Positions 11,285 through 21,270 are shown, numbered from the stretch's first letter. The stretch is 64,000 bases of DNA from Trichomonas vaginalis G3 (GCF_026262505.1 NC_067204.1:18082165-18146164), one strand, 5' to 3'. The notes: a model not told the origin generated them from the letters alone. Numbers and translations: made by a program.

Positions 11285-11444
11285 CTATTGACAGGAGTAG
11301 GGGTAATTTTAGCTAAAAGTGACACACCTGTAAAAAGTGACACACCCGTGAAGGGTGTGATTACCGATCGGTAATTTCGACAGTTTAGAATTTAAAATTT
11401 TTTATGGAACTGTTGCGAGTTTCATAAAGAATTTAAGGAATATA

Positions 11445-11570
11445 AGCAAAGATTTGAATCAAAATCTTAGACCTAAGCCGCTCGATTCGCTCGCGGCTTC
11501 CGCGAATTACAGATCAGCAAAGATTTGAATCAAAATCTTCGAACTAAGCCGATCGCTTCGCTCGCGGCTT
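11445..11570. repeat. Two 55-bp GC-richer direct repeats with hairpin ends
   Basis: Copies at 11445-11499 and 11516-11570 differ at only four positions. Each ends in AAGCCG...CGCGGCTT, able to form a short hairpin. They stand out because the surroundings are very AT-rich. Confidence 0.85.
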
Positions 11571-11671
11571 TCTTTATTATTTTAAATTTGCATATTTCCA
11601 TCAAAAGTTCATAAGGTAAAAAATTTCGTTTATTTTTACTAAGAAAAAAAAGGTTTTTGATAATAAATTTA

Positions 11672-11904
11672 TTTTATTTCGAAAAAGTAGCAATAATCGT
11701 AAAAGGGTATTGATAGGCTTGCTAAAGTAACTAATTTTAGCTGTCAAATACTTTTGTATTTTGAAGTAAATTAGTATAAATTTGTTTTTACTTTTATTTC
11801 GAAAAAGTAGCAATAATCGTAAAAGGGTATTGATAGGCTTGCTAAAGTAACTAATTTTAGCTGTCAAATACTTTTGTATTTTGAAGTAAATTAGTATAAA
11901 TTTG
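11672..11904. repeat. Tandem duplication, 113-bp copies at 120-bp spacing
   Basis: Copies at 11672-11784 and 11792-11904 look identical, separated by 7 bases. The duplication makes an ORF on the minus strand that is only a by-product of the repeat. Confidence 0.9.
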
Positions 11905-11945
11905 ATATTATTTTAACTCCTTTTGAAAACCTCAATTTTCCATAC

Positions 11946-12007
11946 AGAGGGAACGGGAATAGCATCCAATATTCCCTGAGAATGGTTGCGCATTCTCAGT
12001 TCCCTCT
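11946..12007. repeat. 62-nt perfect three-way-junction palindrome
   Basis: The outer stem AGAGGGAAC/GTTCCCTCT (11946-11954 with 11999-12007) encloses two hairpins, GGGAATA/TATTCCC (11955-11976, 8-nt loop) and TGAGAATG/CATTCTCA (11977-11998, 6-nt loop). All three stems meet with no unpaired base at the junction. Confidence 0.9.
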
Positions 12008-12110
12008 ATATTTCGAACGAAGCTCTCATCGGTCTTTTTTTTAATACTAAACGTTTTTTTCCCCCTGTCACTTTTAGCTAAAATTTGGGTTTGCCCTATT
12101 GACAGGGGTA

Positions 12111-12682
12111 TTTTTTTTTACAACAAATTCGCTGAATATCGTTCTGATATTGCCATCGGAAAAATTGAATGACTGCAAATTTAATGCATAATTCAGATAT
12201 TAAAATGACGTACAAAACCGTGCCCTACCTTTGCCTTTTTATTTCAATAATTCAAAAAAATTGAGAACAAAATTTTACAATATTTTGTTAGAGGTCTTCA
12301 CTATCAACAAATCTTCACGATTAACATATAATGGTTAGAGATGTATTGTTTTAAAAGGAATTTCAGACTCTTCCAAATACTATACTTGTAGAATCACTCA
12401 TCGTACATCAACATTAGAATTTATTTTTTCCTTAGGTTCAGATCCAATTAGTAAAATATCATCGATTAAACGAGCAATGACAAAACAATCCAATACAACC
12501 ATTGAAATAAAGCAACTACTTTTAAGTCTTCAACCAAAAATTTCGTTATGAAAATATGACCAATTTACAAATAATATTTTCCTATTTCGATACTTTTAAG
12601 GTACCCTTTCCCAATATTTAATCCAAGAAGATTTAATTTTCAAAAATTTACACACTTGACTCAATATTTTTAAGTTATATTA
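12111..12682. other. Intergenic AT-rich stretch
   Basis: Nothing recognisable between the MITE-like element and the BspA-like gene. Confidence 0.5.
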
Positions 12683-14447
12683 ATGCCAATTTTAATTTAT
12701 TTTGCTACATTTTCTATTTTCACTAAGTTCTTGTTCCAATGATTTTATCTATCGGGAGGGAAGTAATGATGAAGTCTTAATTGGTTGTAGACAAGACTTA
12801 GGCGATGCTGTCATCCCTAAATCTGTTAAAGAAATATCTCCCGAATCTACATCTAATTCTTTCGATAAAATCAAAACACTTAAATTTGAAGAGAAAAGTG
12901 AAGTTATCAGTATTAGCAATAAGACCTTTTATTTGGGTTTTATTGAACTTGCAGATCTCAGTAATTGCAATAAATTACCATTTCTCAATGCATCACTATT
13001 TGCATATTGTTGGGGTTTGAAAACTGTTTTTCTTCCTCAAAATATTTCAAGTATTGGAATTGCGTGCTTTTATCAGTGTATTCTTGAATCAATAAATATA
13101 CCAGAGAGTGTAACAGCAATTGAAGATGGCTTATTTCATGATTGCCCATTAAAGAATATCACTTTACCACAAAGTTTAACATATATTGGAGAAAGTGCAT
13201 TTTATAATTGTCAATTAACCAATATCACTTTACCAGAAAATTTAACATATATTGGAAATTATGCATTTGTTGGTTGTCGATTAACCAATATTACTTTACC
13301 AGAAAATTTAACATTTATTGGAAATTATACATTTTCCGATTGCCCATTAACCAATATCACTTTTCCAGAAAATTGAACATATATTGGACAATCTGCATTT
13401 CATAGTTGTTTATTAAGCAATATCACTTTACCACAAAGTTTAACATATATTGGAAATTATGTATTTTATAATTGTCCATTAACCAATATCAATTTACCAG
13501 AAAAATTAACATATATTGGAGATAGAGTATTTTCTTTTTGTCCATTAACCAATATCACTTTACCAGATAAATTATCGTATATTGGAAATTCATTTTCTAT
13601 CTGCAATTCATTAACAAGCATTACAATTCCAGGGAATTTAGTACATATTGGAATAAGTCCATTTAAATTATGTACATCATTGACAAATATTACAATTACA
13701 GGGAGTGTCACATCAATTCCAGAAAAAACATTTTATAATTGGCCCTCATTATCATTTTTCACCATCCTAGGAAGTGTAACATACATAGAAAAAGAAGCAT
13801 TTTATAATTGTAATTCATTAATAAATATCACAATCACAGGTAGTATAGAATCTATTGGAAATAGAGTATTTTATAATTGCACATCATTAAAAAATTTAAT
13901 TGGGATTTTACCATCTATTGGGAATGAGACATTTTACAACTGCGTACAACTAACCAGTCTCACATTCTCTGGAATTTTAAAATATATTGGAAATAATGCA
14001 TTTGTTAATTGTATTTCATTAAAAAATATAACATTCCTAAACAATTTCAATACAATTACCTATGAATATGATTTGTTTTCGATTCATTCAGATATCCCAA
14101 ATTTTTTCTTTTCACCAATCAATATTTTCATTCCAGGAAATTTTATTGTTGAATATTCAGGTAGGTTCGGAATACAACGAGGAAGTCATTTATATGTAAC
14201 TCGAAACACTATAATGACGCGTGCATCTCAGGAATTTTTTGGATGGAAATCAGTTTATGTTCATTATGATAACAAAAAAGGGATTTCTAATCAAACAACA
14301 ATTGATGTTCTTCAATACATCTCTATTGAAAACATCACAATTCGTCTCATTTTACCCGAAACTGTTAATGACTTTTTATTTTATAAACATAGTCCTATCT
14401 ATCTCTCATTTGCCATCATTTGTCTCAACACATATTCCGTTTCATGA
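12683..14447 (+). pseudogene. BspA-like leucine-rich-repeat protein, broken copy
   Basis: From about 13010 to 14050 the frame encodes tandem ~23-residue repeats of the TpLRR/BspA type, e.g. LTNITLPENLTYIGNYAF, in which an ITLP strand is followed by a YIG..AF segment. BspA-like proteins form a very large surface-protein family in trichomonads, linked to adhesion. The frame is interrupted by a TGA at 13374-13376, where the neighbouring repeats have Leu; on both sides the same frame continues cleanly. The 5' end is also doubtful: the only nearby ATG (12683) opens a short hydrophobic leader in another frame, so a frameshift near 12,720 is likely. The C-terminal 130 residues are not repeats and I see no clear transmembrane anchor. 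A recent pseudogene or two base-calling errors would both explain this. Confidence 0.75.
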
Positions 14448-15028
14448 ATAAAACATATTTTATTTCAATCACATCCTTTAACTGAAGTTAACTTTTTTAA
14501 AATTGAAATTAAAATTTGATGTTTTTCACATATTTAGTTAGGCATGAAAAAGAAATATATCAAATTCGTATATGTTGTAATCATATATGATTGTATTACC
14601 TTCATAATGATTAATTCAATATGATTATTATTATTTTTTATTAAATGAATAAATGCAGAATCGATTTTTCATTTATTGTCCTGACATTATGCGAAAAACA
14701 TACACCTATATTAATATTTGCATTTATCCATCACCTTTTCAACTTTTGAACAGATTGAAGTTGATTCAATCAAAATTGAGATAAATCAATTTATTTAAAA
14801 TCATTAAATATGGCTGTTCAATAAATTTGCAATATCTTTGTTGTCAAATGTTGATAGGATTTATTTGAGAGCATCATTCAATTTATTTGAGAGAAATCAA
14901 GATTGGCCGGATAATCGTTGAAAACTTTATCATTGAAAAAGCCATTAAAGTACGTTAAAAACATTTTTATGACCAATCAATTTAGTAATCATTCAAATTT
15001 TATGTCACTTCATTTTTCATTCTAAACA
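14448..15028. other. Intergenic stretch before the RibD-like gene
   Basis: AT-rich with no ORF. A TCACTT initiator-like sequence at 15005-15010 lies 18 bases before the ATG at 15029. Confidence 0.5.
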
Positions 15029-15745
15029 ATGAATTCCGAGAGACCTTTCGTGAATATTCATTCAATGATTTCCTTAAATGGTAAGATGGTTGGACCATAT
15101 TGGAATACTGAAAATGGCTCAGTAACATTCAACGATTATGAATGGACAGGAGAGAGTTACAAACCAGATGCATGGTTGTGGGGAAGAAGGACATTTGATG
15201 CTGTTTTACCATCAATTGATAACCCTCCTGTCGATGAAAACGAAAAAGAATGCCCAGAAGGAGACTTTTATGCAGTAACTGATGCAGGAAAATACCTTGT
15301 TGCAATGGATCCGTCTGGTAAACTTCCATGGGACAGAAACACCGTTAAATATATGGATCGCCCAGAATCACATGTCATTGAAGCTTTAACTGAAAAGGCA
15401 TCTCCTCAATATAAGAATCTCCTTCGTCGTTTAAATGTTTCTTATATTATCGCTGGAAAAGATGAAATCGATTGGGAAATATTACTAACTAAATTGAAGA
15501 AAGTTTTCCACATCAACATCCTTTCTATTGCAGGCGGTGGTATGATTAATTGGAGTGCCATGAAGGCAAAAATTGTTGATGAACTTAGTTTACTTGTTAC
15601 AGCTGCTGCTGATGCAACTAACAATGTTTCGCTTTTCGAAGCAAATCCTTATCAAACAAATACCGATCCAATTGAGTTTACAGTGAAATCCATTGAAAAG
15701 ATCAATGCAAATGGAATTTGGATTAAATATATTCCAAAATATTAA
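15029..15745 (+). CDS. RibD C-terminal / dihydrofolate-reductase-like reductase
   Basis: Predicted 238 residues with the DHFR/RibD fold signatures: FVNIHSMISLNGKMVG at the N-terminus, the WLWGRRTFDA segment, and the nucleotide-binding ILSIAGGGMINWS near residue 170, followed by VDELSLLV. The family uses NADPH; RibD reduces a pyrimidine intermediate in riboflavin synthesis, but many stand-alone members are bacterial reductases of unknown substrate. Trichomonads are not known to make riboflavin, so the substrate is open. No deaminase domain is attached. Its bacterial look and lone occurrence suggest lateral transfer, which I infer rather than show. The start is the only in-frame ATG after the TCACTT initiator. 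Intact. Confidence 0.75.
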   Translation: MNSERPFVNIHSMISLNGKMVGPYWNTENGSVTFNDYEWTGESYKPDAWLWGRRTFDAVLPSIDNPPVDENEKECPEGDFYAVTDAGKYLVAMDPSGKLPWDRNTVKYMDRPESHVIEALTEKASPQYKNLLRRLNVSYIIAGKDEIDWEILLTKLKKVFHINILSIAGGGMINWSAMKAKIVDELSLLVTAAADATNNVSLFEANPYQTNTDPIEFTVKSIEKINANGIWIKYIPKY

Positions 15746-15994
15746 GCTAAAAGCTACAAATATAAAAACATTTTCTAAAATTGAATATTTGATATTTTTT
15801 TAAAATCATTTGAATATGATAAACATAGATCATTCATTATAAGTACCTTCATAGATTTATTCAATCTTTTAGATCTTCAAATGAATGTAATTTCTTATAA
15901 ATCAAAAGAATTTGTACAAAAATATTGTGAAGATGAATCACGTTGATTTTAGATACAAGAAGTTTGTTTATACCAAATTTTGAAATTTAAAACG

Positions 15995-16002
15995 TCATTT
16001 TT
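15995..16002 (+). promoter_or_regulatory. Initiator-like TCATTTTT before the WD40 gene
   Basis: TCATTTTT fits the Trichomonas vaginalis initiator (TCA followed by pyrimidine/T-A) and lies eight bases before the ATG, as is typical for trichomonad short leaders. Confidence 0.5.
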
Positions 16003-16009
16003 ATAAAAA

Positions 16010-18397
16010 ATGGAGCCTATTTTGGAGAAAGTTGTGGGATCAGGAATTATTTCTTCCTCAGTATTCACATCATATTCAAAATCAGGTGTCACTGCAATTG
16101 CTTGCGGTGGAATTTTATCAATATTTGTTCCAAAAAGCAAAATTAGATATGATTATGTAGTAGATCCAAAAATTAGGGAGATTACAGCTTTAGCATTTTC
16201 ACCCAGTGGCACAGATATAGCTATAGCCGAATCCGGACCAAACAGTACCATTTGGGTTGTTTCATTTTCGGATTCATTTGACAAAATTATTTCCACATAT
16301 CCAATTAAAACAGCACAAAATGGTTTTTCATATATAGGGCTTACACCCGAAGCTAAATCATTAGTTGAAATCGATAATGAAGAGAAACCTTTCTTATATT
16401 TATGGGATTTAACAACACCAAATGCATCAGTTATCGGATATTATCATTTATCAGCAATACCAAAACATCTACATATCTCATTTGATGGAAAACTCGCAAT
16501 TGTTTCAGGAGAAAAATTATTACAATTTATAAACATACAACCAAAAACAGATAGCAAACAAGGTGATAAACCAGTCGTTTTACAATCTCGCAGCGGCGCA
16601 AAAGTCAAATTTAAAGACAGAACCTTTGTAGCTTCTGCAATCAACCCGAACGAGCCAAATGACGCTCTCTGTCTTACTAACTATGGAACACTGGTCATCT
16701 TCGAGAAGGCCGGATCAATCTGTTCCCAAAATACAAAACTTCGGATGCCAAAATTTTCGATTATACCTGTAGAATTCAAAGTCAAAGCTACTTCATTAGC
16801 AATAGACAACAAAATTATCCTCATTGGTACGGAAACAGGCTCCATTCTTGCTGTCAAAAAAGATGCAACTCAATACGTGATTTTTGGAAGGTTTTCCATT
16901 ACAGGGAAGTCCGTTGTAGCCATAACTCTTAGCAAACGCATTGTTTCTGCTGCTTATTCCGATGGTTCCATCATATTTTGGCTCAGAAAAATCAAAGAAC
17001 CTCCTCTTTTAACGATTTCTAACCATTCCGGGTCAATCAACGCTACAATCACCGAGAAAGAGGGCACAATGTACACAGCAGGTAGCGATGGAACAATTAG
17101 GATCTGGGATATCCAAGAAGGCGAAAGAATTTGCAAACAAATAATTGCAAAGCCAGTAGACTTCAATCAGAGCTTGACAGGTATCAGATGTATCGTATGT
17201 GTTGGAAATTTCCTTGTTGCAGGTGATTTTAGAGGTACTTTACATGTACTTTCGAAAGCAAATTTAAATCCAATACAACAACTACAGATTTCCAAGCAAG
17301 CGATAACAGCAATTGCATCCAACCAAGACACAGTTGTTTGCGGTACTGATGTTGGTAAGATAATTACTTTCCAAGTCGCATTAACTGGATTAATTCAGCT
17401 AAAAACAGTAACTCTTAATAATCCTAGCACAGTAACATCATTATTAATTACTGATGATGGAAAGATAATTGCTGCTTGCGCGGATGAACTAAGATTGTTT
17501 AATGGCCAAGAAATTAAGTCAATTCAGGCTTCCTCGTTATCGTTATCGTTTTTCCCTAACAAGAAATATTTTGTTTCGGCCTGTAATGATGATAATTCCA
17601 TGAAGATTATTAAAATTAATAATTTTTCCGTTTTCAGATCTTATAATCTGGCAAACGGCTCATATCCAGTCAAAGTTTCAGTTGAACCATCAAGCGGATT
17701 ATTTATTTCAGCCTGTATGAGTGATTCAACTGTTAGAATTGTTGATTCTTTCTCTGGAGAACAAATTTATGTAATTTCATCGATGTCTTCATTGATAACT
17801 GATATCTCATACATATCAGGTAATTTTGTCTTATCATCTTTCCAAGGTTTCTGTGGAATTTGGAGACTTCCTGAACAAATCCATAATGCTATTAAAGAAA
17901 GAACAGTTCCAGACGTTCTTAGTTTGCTTAATGAACAACATACAACATCAGCAAACATGAAGAATATGAGAGGAAGCATAATGAGATCATCAGTTGTTGA
18001 TGGAATGTTCGAAGAGGCCAAAGAATCAGTCCAAAATGATCTGACAACAATAGAAGAGGCTGGAGAGGAAGAAGATGACGAAGAACAGAACGGTTCCCAG
18101 AATATGGTATTTGATCAACCAAGACCTTCAAAACAAGGCCAATACGAGAGCAAAATTGATAATATTGTGAGAGCTTCCTTTATAAAGAAATCTAAAAAAT
18201 ACGAAATCGAAGATGTTGCAACGAATTTGAAGTCGGTTTTCCAGGAAGCTCTCGAAATATTGAATACAGAAGGAGATAAAGAAGAAACCAAAGAATTACG
18301 TGATGTTGTTCAGCAAGCTCAAAGAAAATGCATTAAATCAGAATGGTTCAAAGAATTATTGAAGCAGAACATAGATTCTTTTTTGTTGTGTAAATAA
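16010..18397 (+). CDS. WD40-repeat protein, WDR62/MAPKBP1-like
   Basis: Predicted 795 residues. At least ten WD-like blades cover about residues 20-630, e.g. ITALAFSPSGTDIAIAESG, then TAGSDGTIRIWDIQEGERI near residue 350. Residues 630-795 are non-repeat, with an acidic stretch (EEAGEEEDDEEQ) and a helical end. The early blades and the insertion after residue 190 resemble the tandem beta-propellers of WDR62 and MAPKBP1, centrosome and JNK scaffold proteins, and the lack of the usual vertebrate C-terminus is expected. Another twin-propeller protein (for example a ciliary or UTP protein) is possible. The ATG follows an initiator-like motif. Intact, TAA stop. Confidence 0.55.
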   Translation: MEPILEKVVGSGIISSSVFTSYSKSGVTAIACGGILSIFVPKSKIRYDYVVDPKIREITALAFSPSGTDIAIAESGPNSTIWVVSFSDSFDKIISTYPIKTAQNGFSYIGLTPEAKSLVEIDNEEKPFLYLWDLTTPNASVIGYYHLSAIPKHLHISFDGKLAIVSGEKLLQFINIQPKTDSKQGDKPVVLQSRSGAKVKFKDRTFVASAINPNEPNDALCLTNYGTLVIFEKAGSICSQNTKLRMPKFSIIPVEFKVKATSLAIDNKIILIGTETGSILAVKKDATQYVIFGRFSITGKSVVAITLSKRIVSAAYSDGSIIFWLRKIKEPPLLTISNHSGSINATITEKEGTMYTAGSDGTIRIWDIQEGERICKQIIAKPVDFNQSLTGIRCIVCVGNFLVAGDFRGTLHVLSKANLNPIQQLQISKQAITAIASNQDTVVCGTDVGKIITFQVALTGLIQLKTVTLNNPSTVTSLLITDDGKIIAACADELRLFNGQEIKSIQASSLSLSFFPNKKYFVSACNDDNSMKIIKINNFSVFRSYNLANGSYPVKVSVEPSSGLFISACMSDSTVRIVDSFSGEQIYVISSMSSLITDISYISGNFVLSSFQGFCGIWRLPEQIHNAIKERTVPDVLSLLNEQHTTSANMKNMRGSIMRSSVVDGMFEEAKESVQNDLTTIEEAGEEEDDEEQNGSQNMVFDQPRPSKQGQYESKIDNIVRASFIKKSKKYEIEDVATNLKSVFQEALEILNTEGDKEETKELRDVVQQAQRKCIKSEWFKELLKQNIDSFLLCK

Positions 18398-18824
18398 ATT
18401 ATATATTTGCAGTTTATTTAATACTTTTTTAAAATTTTATTTTTATTTTTTTAAATATAACGCTTGTAAATACCAAAATATAGTTTTGCTATATCAACTA
18501 ACATATCTCTATATAATCATGATTAATGACTATAATATATCAAAATTAATCGGCATTTTTAGAGTTTAAACGGCAACCAAGCATAAAATTTATGAATTTC
18601 AATATTATATGCCAGACATTATTAGGTGTTATACAAATATCGCATGAAATTGCTTTATCAAAAAAGATGCCTGATCAATTTCAGCAATTATTGAAACATT
18701 AACCGCAAAATAAACATTTATTGCCACAATGCAAGTAATACAGCAACATACAAAAGCTTGTTGATGAAAACGCAAAATCTTGTGTGAGAATAGATATAAA
18801 AAAGTGACAATATATTGCTAAAAA
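18398..18824. other. Intergenic stretch, WD40 gene to membrane-protein gene
   Basis: AT-rich; nothing seen except the AAAAGTGACA motif at its end. Confidence 0.5.
18800..18809 (+). promoter_or_regulatory. AAAAGTGACA gene-start motif
   Basis: Exact copy, 15 bases before the ATG at 18825. The same motif precedes several other genes in this window on both strands. Confidence 0.55.
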
Positions 18825-19802
18825 ATGTCGAATAACCAGAGATTAACGAATGGGATTGGTGATGATTGGTTCAACAAATGCTGCGAGTCTTATACAGTAT
18901 TTAAAGCATTTTATGCTTCATTCAAAATGATTTTTCACTTTGATTCATTGAATTGGATTGCAATTGAACTTTTGATTATTATGCCTATCTTTTTCAGACT
19001 GTATGGATTTGGTATTCAACAAAATCTTACGCGTTTTTATAATAAATCAAGATTACAAATTTTAAATTTCTTATTCTTCTTTAGTTTCATTACAGTTTTT
19101 AGCATATTACTTCAATACTTAATGCCACGTTCTCCTGCCTGCTTAATATGGGATGGCAATGATCTAAATCCTTCTCGTCCAGATAATGGCTCTCCAAGTG
19201 TTATCATCATGCTTACGACTATTTTATTCTTAATGTTCCTTAGAGCTGACTTCAAAGGGTGGATTCTCGTTATTATATTTGCTGGTTTCTTCTTTATTAT
19301 GACTACAATTTCTTCAATTTTATCAGGATCAAGCTCTATTTTCCAAGCCTTGCTTTCAGTATGCTTCGGATGCTGGGTATTTTACGTATTTAATTTTTTG
19401 CCGCCTGTTTTTGTTCCAATTGTTTATCTTCTCATTTCTATTGCAGTTGTAACTATATTCGGACCGGAAGTTGTTAGATACAACAAGGCAGCAAGCTATC
19501 TCGCTAAATCTGGCATTAGATCTACTTTCCTTTTAACAGTTACTGTAATTCTTTACATTTTGAACGCGAAATCAATAGATGGATTCAAATGGTTCCAAAT
19601 ACAATGGTATGATGGCCTTCTTACAAGCTCTAAAGACGATTCTGTCGCAATTATTCCGACTGTTTTAAGAGTTACCGATGAAGACCGTTTTGGCAGAAAA
19701 TTAAATAAGGATATCATATACAGTGTCATTGCTTTTGTTGCTGTGCTCATTTTCAACAGTATTTTCGTACATTTCTTGGATTATAGATTTTATCAAGACT
19801 GA
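18825..19802 (+). CDS. Polytopic membrane protein, possibly degenerate PAP2-like
   Basis: Predicted 325 residues with about eight hydrophobic segments, the first near residue 45 and the last at 303-318. The spacing of SRPDNGSPSVIIM (about residue 117) and SSILSGSSSIFQALLSV (about 165) resembles the PSGH and SR...H...D motifs of PAP2/lipid phosphatases, but the catalytic His residues are replaced, so it would not be an active phosphatase by that mechanism. I do not recognise it with certainty; a parabasalid-specific membrane family is equally possible. It ends in TGA; reading through would add 35 hydrophobic residues, which I take as chance. Start chosen because AAAAGTGACA lies 15 bases upstream. 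Confidence 0.7.
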   Translation: MSNNQRLTNGIGDDWFNKCCESYTVFKAFYASFKMIFHFDSLNWIAIELLIIMPIFFRLYGFGIQQNLTRFYNKSRLQILNFLFFFSFITVFSILLQYLMPRSPACLIWDGNDLNPSRPDNGSPSVIIMLTTILFLMFLRADFKGWILVIIFAGFFFIMTTISSILSGSSSIFQALLSVCFGCWVFYVFNFLPPVFVPIVYLLISIAVVTIFGPEVVRYNKAASYLAKSGIRSTFLLTVTVILYILNAKSIDGFKWFQIQWYDGLLTSSKDDSVAIIPTVLRVTDEDRFGRKLNKDIIYSVIAFVAVLIFNSIFVHFLDYRFYQD

Positions 19803-20078
19803 AGAGCTGAAAATAGCAGTTATATATTCGGAATACTTATTTGTTTTACGACATTTGTTATTACTAAACATATTTGTCTGTTTTTTTTGATTTTCTGTAT
19901 ATTTTTTTAATAAATTCATAAAAACAAGTTTAGACTTTGAGTTTCTGAGATGCATATTATAAATTTATTGTGTCTATGGCTTAACTTAATATAATATATT
20001 TAATCCATATTATTATTGGCTTGAAGCGCCATTGTTTAGAAACATTTTTGCATCTGAACAGATTAAACATCTACATAT

Positions 20079-20213
20079 ATGTCGAGATGTCTCGATATTC
20101 AAATACAACTTGATGGTCAATTTGATAAGAGATTAAAAGAATTCAATATATCGAAAAGTGAGGAAGCATATCAATCACTAATGAATAATAAAGTTGCACA
20201 GTTATTTCATTGA
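20079..20213 (+). CDS. Possible 44-residue small ORF
   Basis: ATG at 20079 to TGA at 20211-20213. The product starts MSRCLDIQIQLDGQFDKRL and is balanced in charge and helix-prone (SEEAYQSLMNNKVAQLF), unlike the translations of the surrounding AT-rich spacer. No motif is recognised and no gene-start motif lies in front, so it may be chance. Confidence 0.25.
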   Translation: MSRCLDIQIQLDGQFDKRLKEFNISKSEEAYQSLMNNKVAQLFH

Positions 20214-20378
20214 TTAATCATGTAAAACATTGCAATTCAAATATTAGAGGTCCTATTACTGTATTTAGGAACATTTTCATTGAAAAATATAAGATCAAAG
20301 ATCAATGGTCTTTAAACCAACGCTTTTGCAAGATGAATTTATATTCCAGTGTAGTTTTTTTGGCCGAAAAAATTTCGA

Positions 20379-20386
20379 TCATTTTT
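20379..20386 (+). promoter_or_regulatory. Initiator-like TCATTTTT before the beta-barrel gene
   Basis: TCATTTTT begins 19 bases before the ATG at 20398 and matches the trichomonad initiator pattern. Confidence 0.5.
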
Positions 20387-20397
20387 TTTTCTAAAAA

Positions 20398-21270
20398 ATG
20401 GATTACGAACCACATGTTTATATTCCTTTTCATGTTTTACCATCAGGAGTAGAGCCTCTTCAGTCAAACAAACTTTCCTTTAATTATAAAAAGAACAATT
20501 TCGAATTATTTGGCGATACAGAAAATCATTATCGGTTTGCCTTTACAGCTGATGGCATAACATTAAACATTAATGATAAAAATGCGAGTATGCACTCAAA
20601 ATACTTAAGTTATGATACAAATACGCTTTGCACATGCACACTTAAATTTGATATTGATACATTTAAGATAGCAGCTAGATTAGGACAAAAGGCTGCACAA
20701 CTGTATATCCAAAAAACTTATCCGAATTTAGTCAGCTCATGGAATCTTGGCTTTGGCGACAGATTTGTTGAATATTCAATTTCAAGGAAAAATCCTGATA
20801 TCAATTTCGGCTACTATTATTCAGTTAATGCTAAATCTTTCCATTTCAGCGTTGAAGATCCAAAAATCAAATATGCAATTCAAATTCTCTTTCCAAAGCT
20901 TACAATTGGTATAACACATCCATCATACACATATCTCAAATTGCGTACACGTAGAGGAAATGCTACAGTTGGCCTCACAACACGACAACAACTAAATCAA
21001 ATTTTTGCATTCGCCAGATTCAGTCATCATTGGGAGAATTCAAAAATATTTTGGTGCTATGAAGCTGCTAAAGGATTGTCAGCTGGATTTTATAGAGATT
21101 TTATGGAAAAAAGATTAAAAGCAAAAATTTTCACAACAAGCAATAATGTCATAGCAAACACAGAGTATAAAATCAACGATAACTTTATAACTACCGCTAC
21201 AGTAGGTACAGATATAAAGAAATTCAATTTTAATTTCAATTTTGGAATAACAATGTTAGATGATAACTAA
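20398..21270 (+). CDS. Tom40/VDAC-like hydrogenosomal beta-barrel protein (probable)
   Basis: Predicted 290 residues, no signal peptide or hydrophobic helix. Much of the protein alternates polar and apolar residues, as in transmembrane beta strands (e.g. FVEYSISRKNPDINFGYYY, INFGYYYSVNAKSFHFSV). It ends FNFNFGITMLDDN, close to the C-terminal beta-signal used for insertion by Sam50. Length and layout suit the mitochondrial porin fold; in trichomonads this would be the protein-import channel Tom40 or a VDAC-like channel of the hydrogenosome outer membrane. The assignment rests on pattern, not on a clear motif. Start after a TCATTTTT initiator. Intact, TAA stop. Confidence 0.5.
   Translation: MDYEPHVYIPFHVLPSGVEPLQSNKLSFNYKKNNFELFGDTENHYRFAFTADGITLNINDKNASMHSKYLSYDTNTLCTCTLKFDIDTFKIAARLGQKAAQLYIQKTYPNLVSSWNLGFGDRFVEYSISRKNPDINFGYYYSVNAKSFHFSVEDPKIKYAIQILFPKLTIGITHPSYTYLKLRTRRGNATVGLTTRQQLNQIFAFARFSHHWENSKIFWCYEAAKGLSAGFYRDFMEKRLKAKIFTTSNNVIANTEYKINDNFITTATVGTDIKKFNFNFNFGITMLDDN

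Larger units (their letters stand above)
11285..12110. mobile_element. MITE-like non-coding element with 20-bp terminal inverted repeats
   Basis: The ends share AATTTTAGCTAAAAGTGACA: forward at 11305-11324 and reverse-complemented at 12066-12085. Outside them a near-identical 15-bp direct repeat CTATTGACAGG(A/G)GTA lies at 11285-11299 and 12096-12110, which may be a target-site duplication or part of the element. Inside there is no coding sequence; instead there are GC-richer direct repeats, a tandem duplication and several palindromes listed separately. I infer a non-autonomous DNA transposon; no transposase is present, and the family cannot be named. Confidence 0.6.
19803..20397. other. Intergenic stretch with one small ORF
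   Basis: AT-rich. Apart from the 44-codon ORF at 20079 and an initiator-like TCATTTTT at 20379-20386 I see nothing. Confidence 0.5.

Noticed and set aside
11601-11867. Minus-strand ORF of 88 codons
   Set aside because: It is made entirely of the 113-bp tandem repeat; its protein repeat mirrors the DNA repeat and has no other support.
13374-13376. UGA read as tryptophan as a general code change
   Set aside because: Long intact genes use TGG throughout and have no internal TGA, and the residues expected at the interrupted sites differ from one another.
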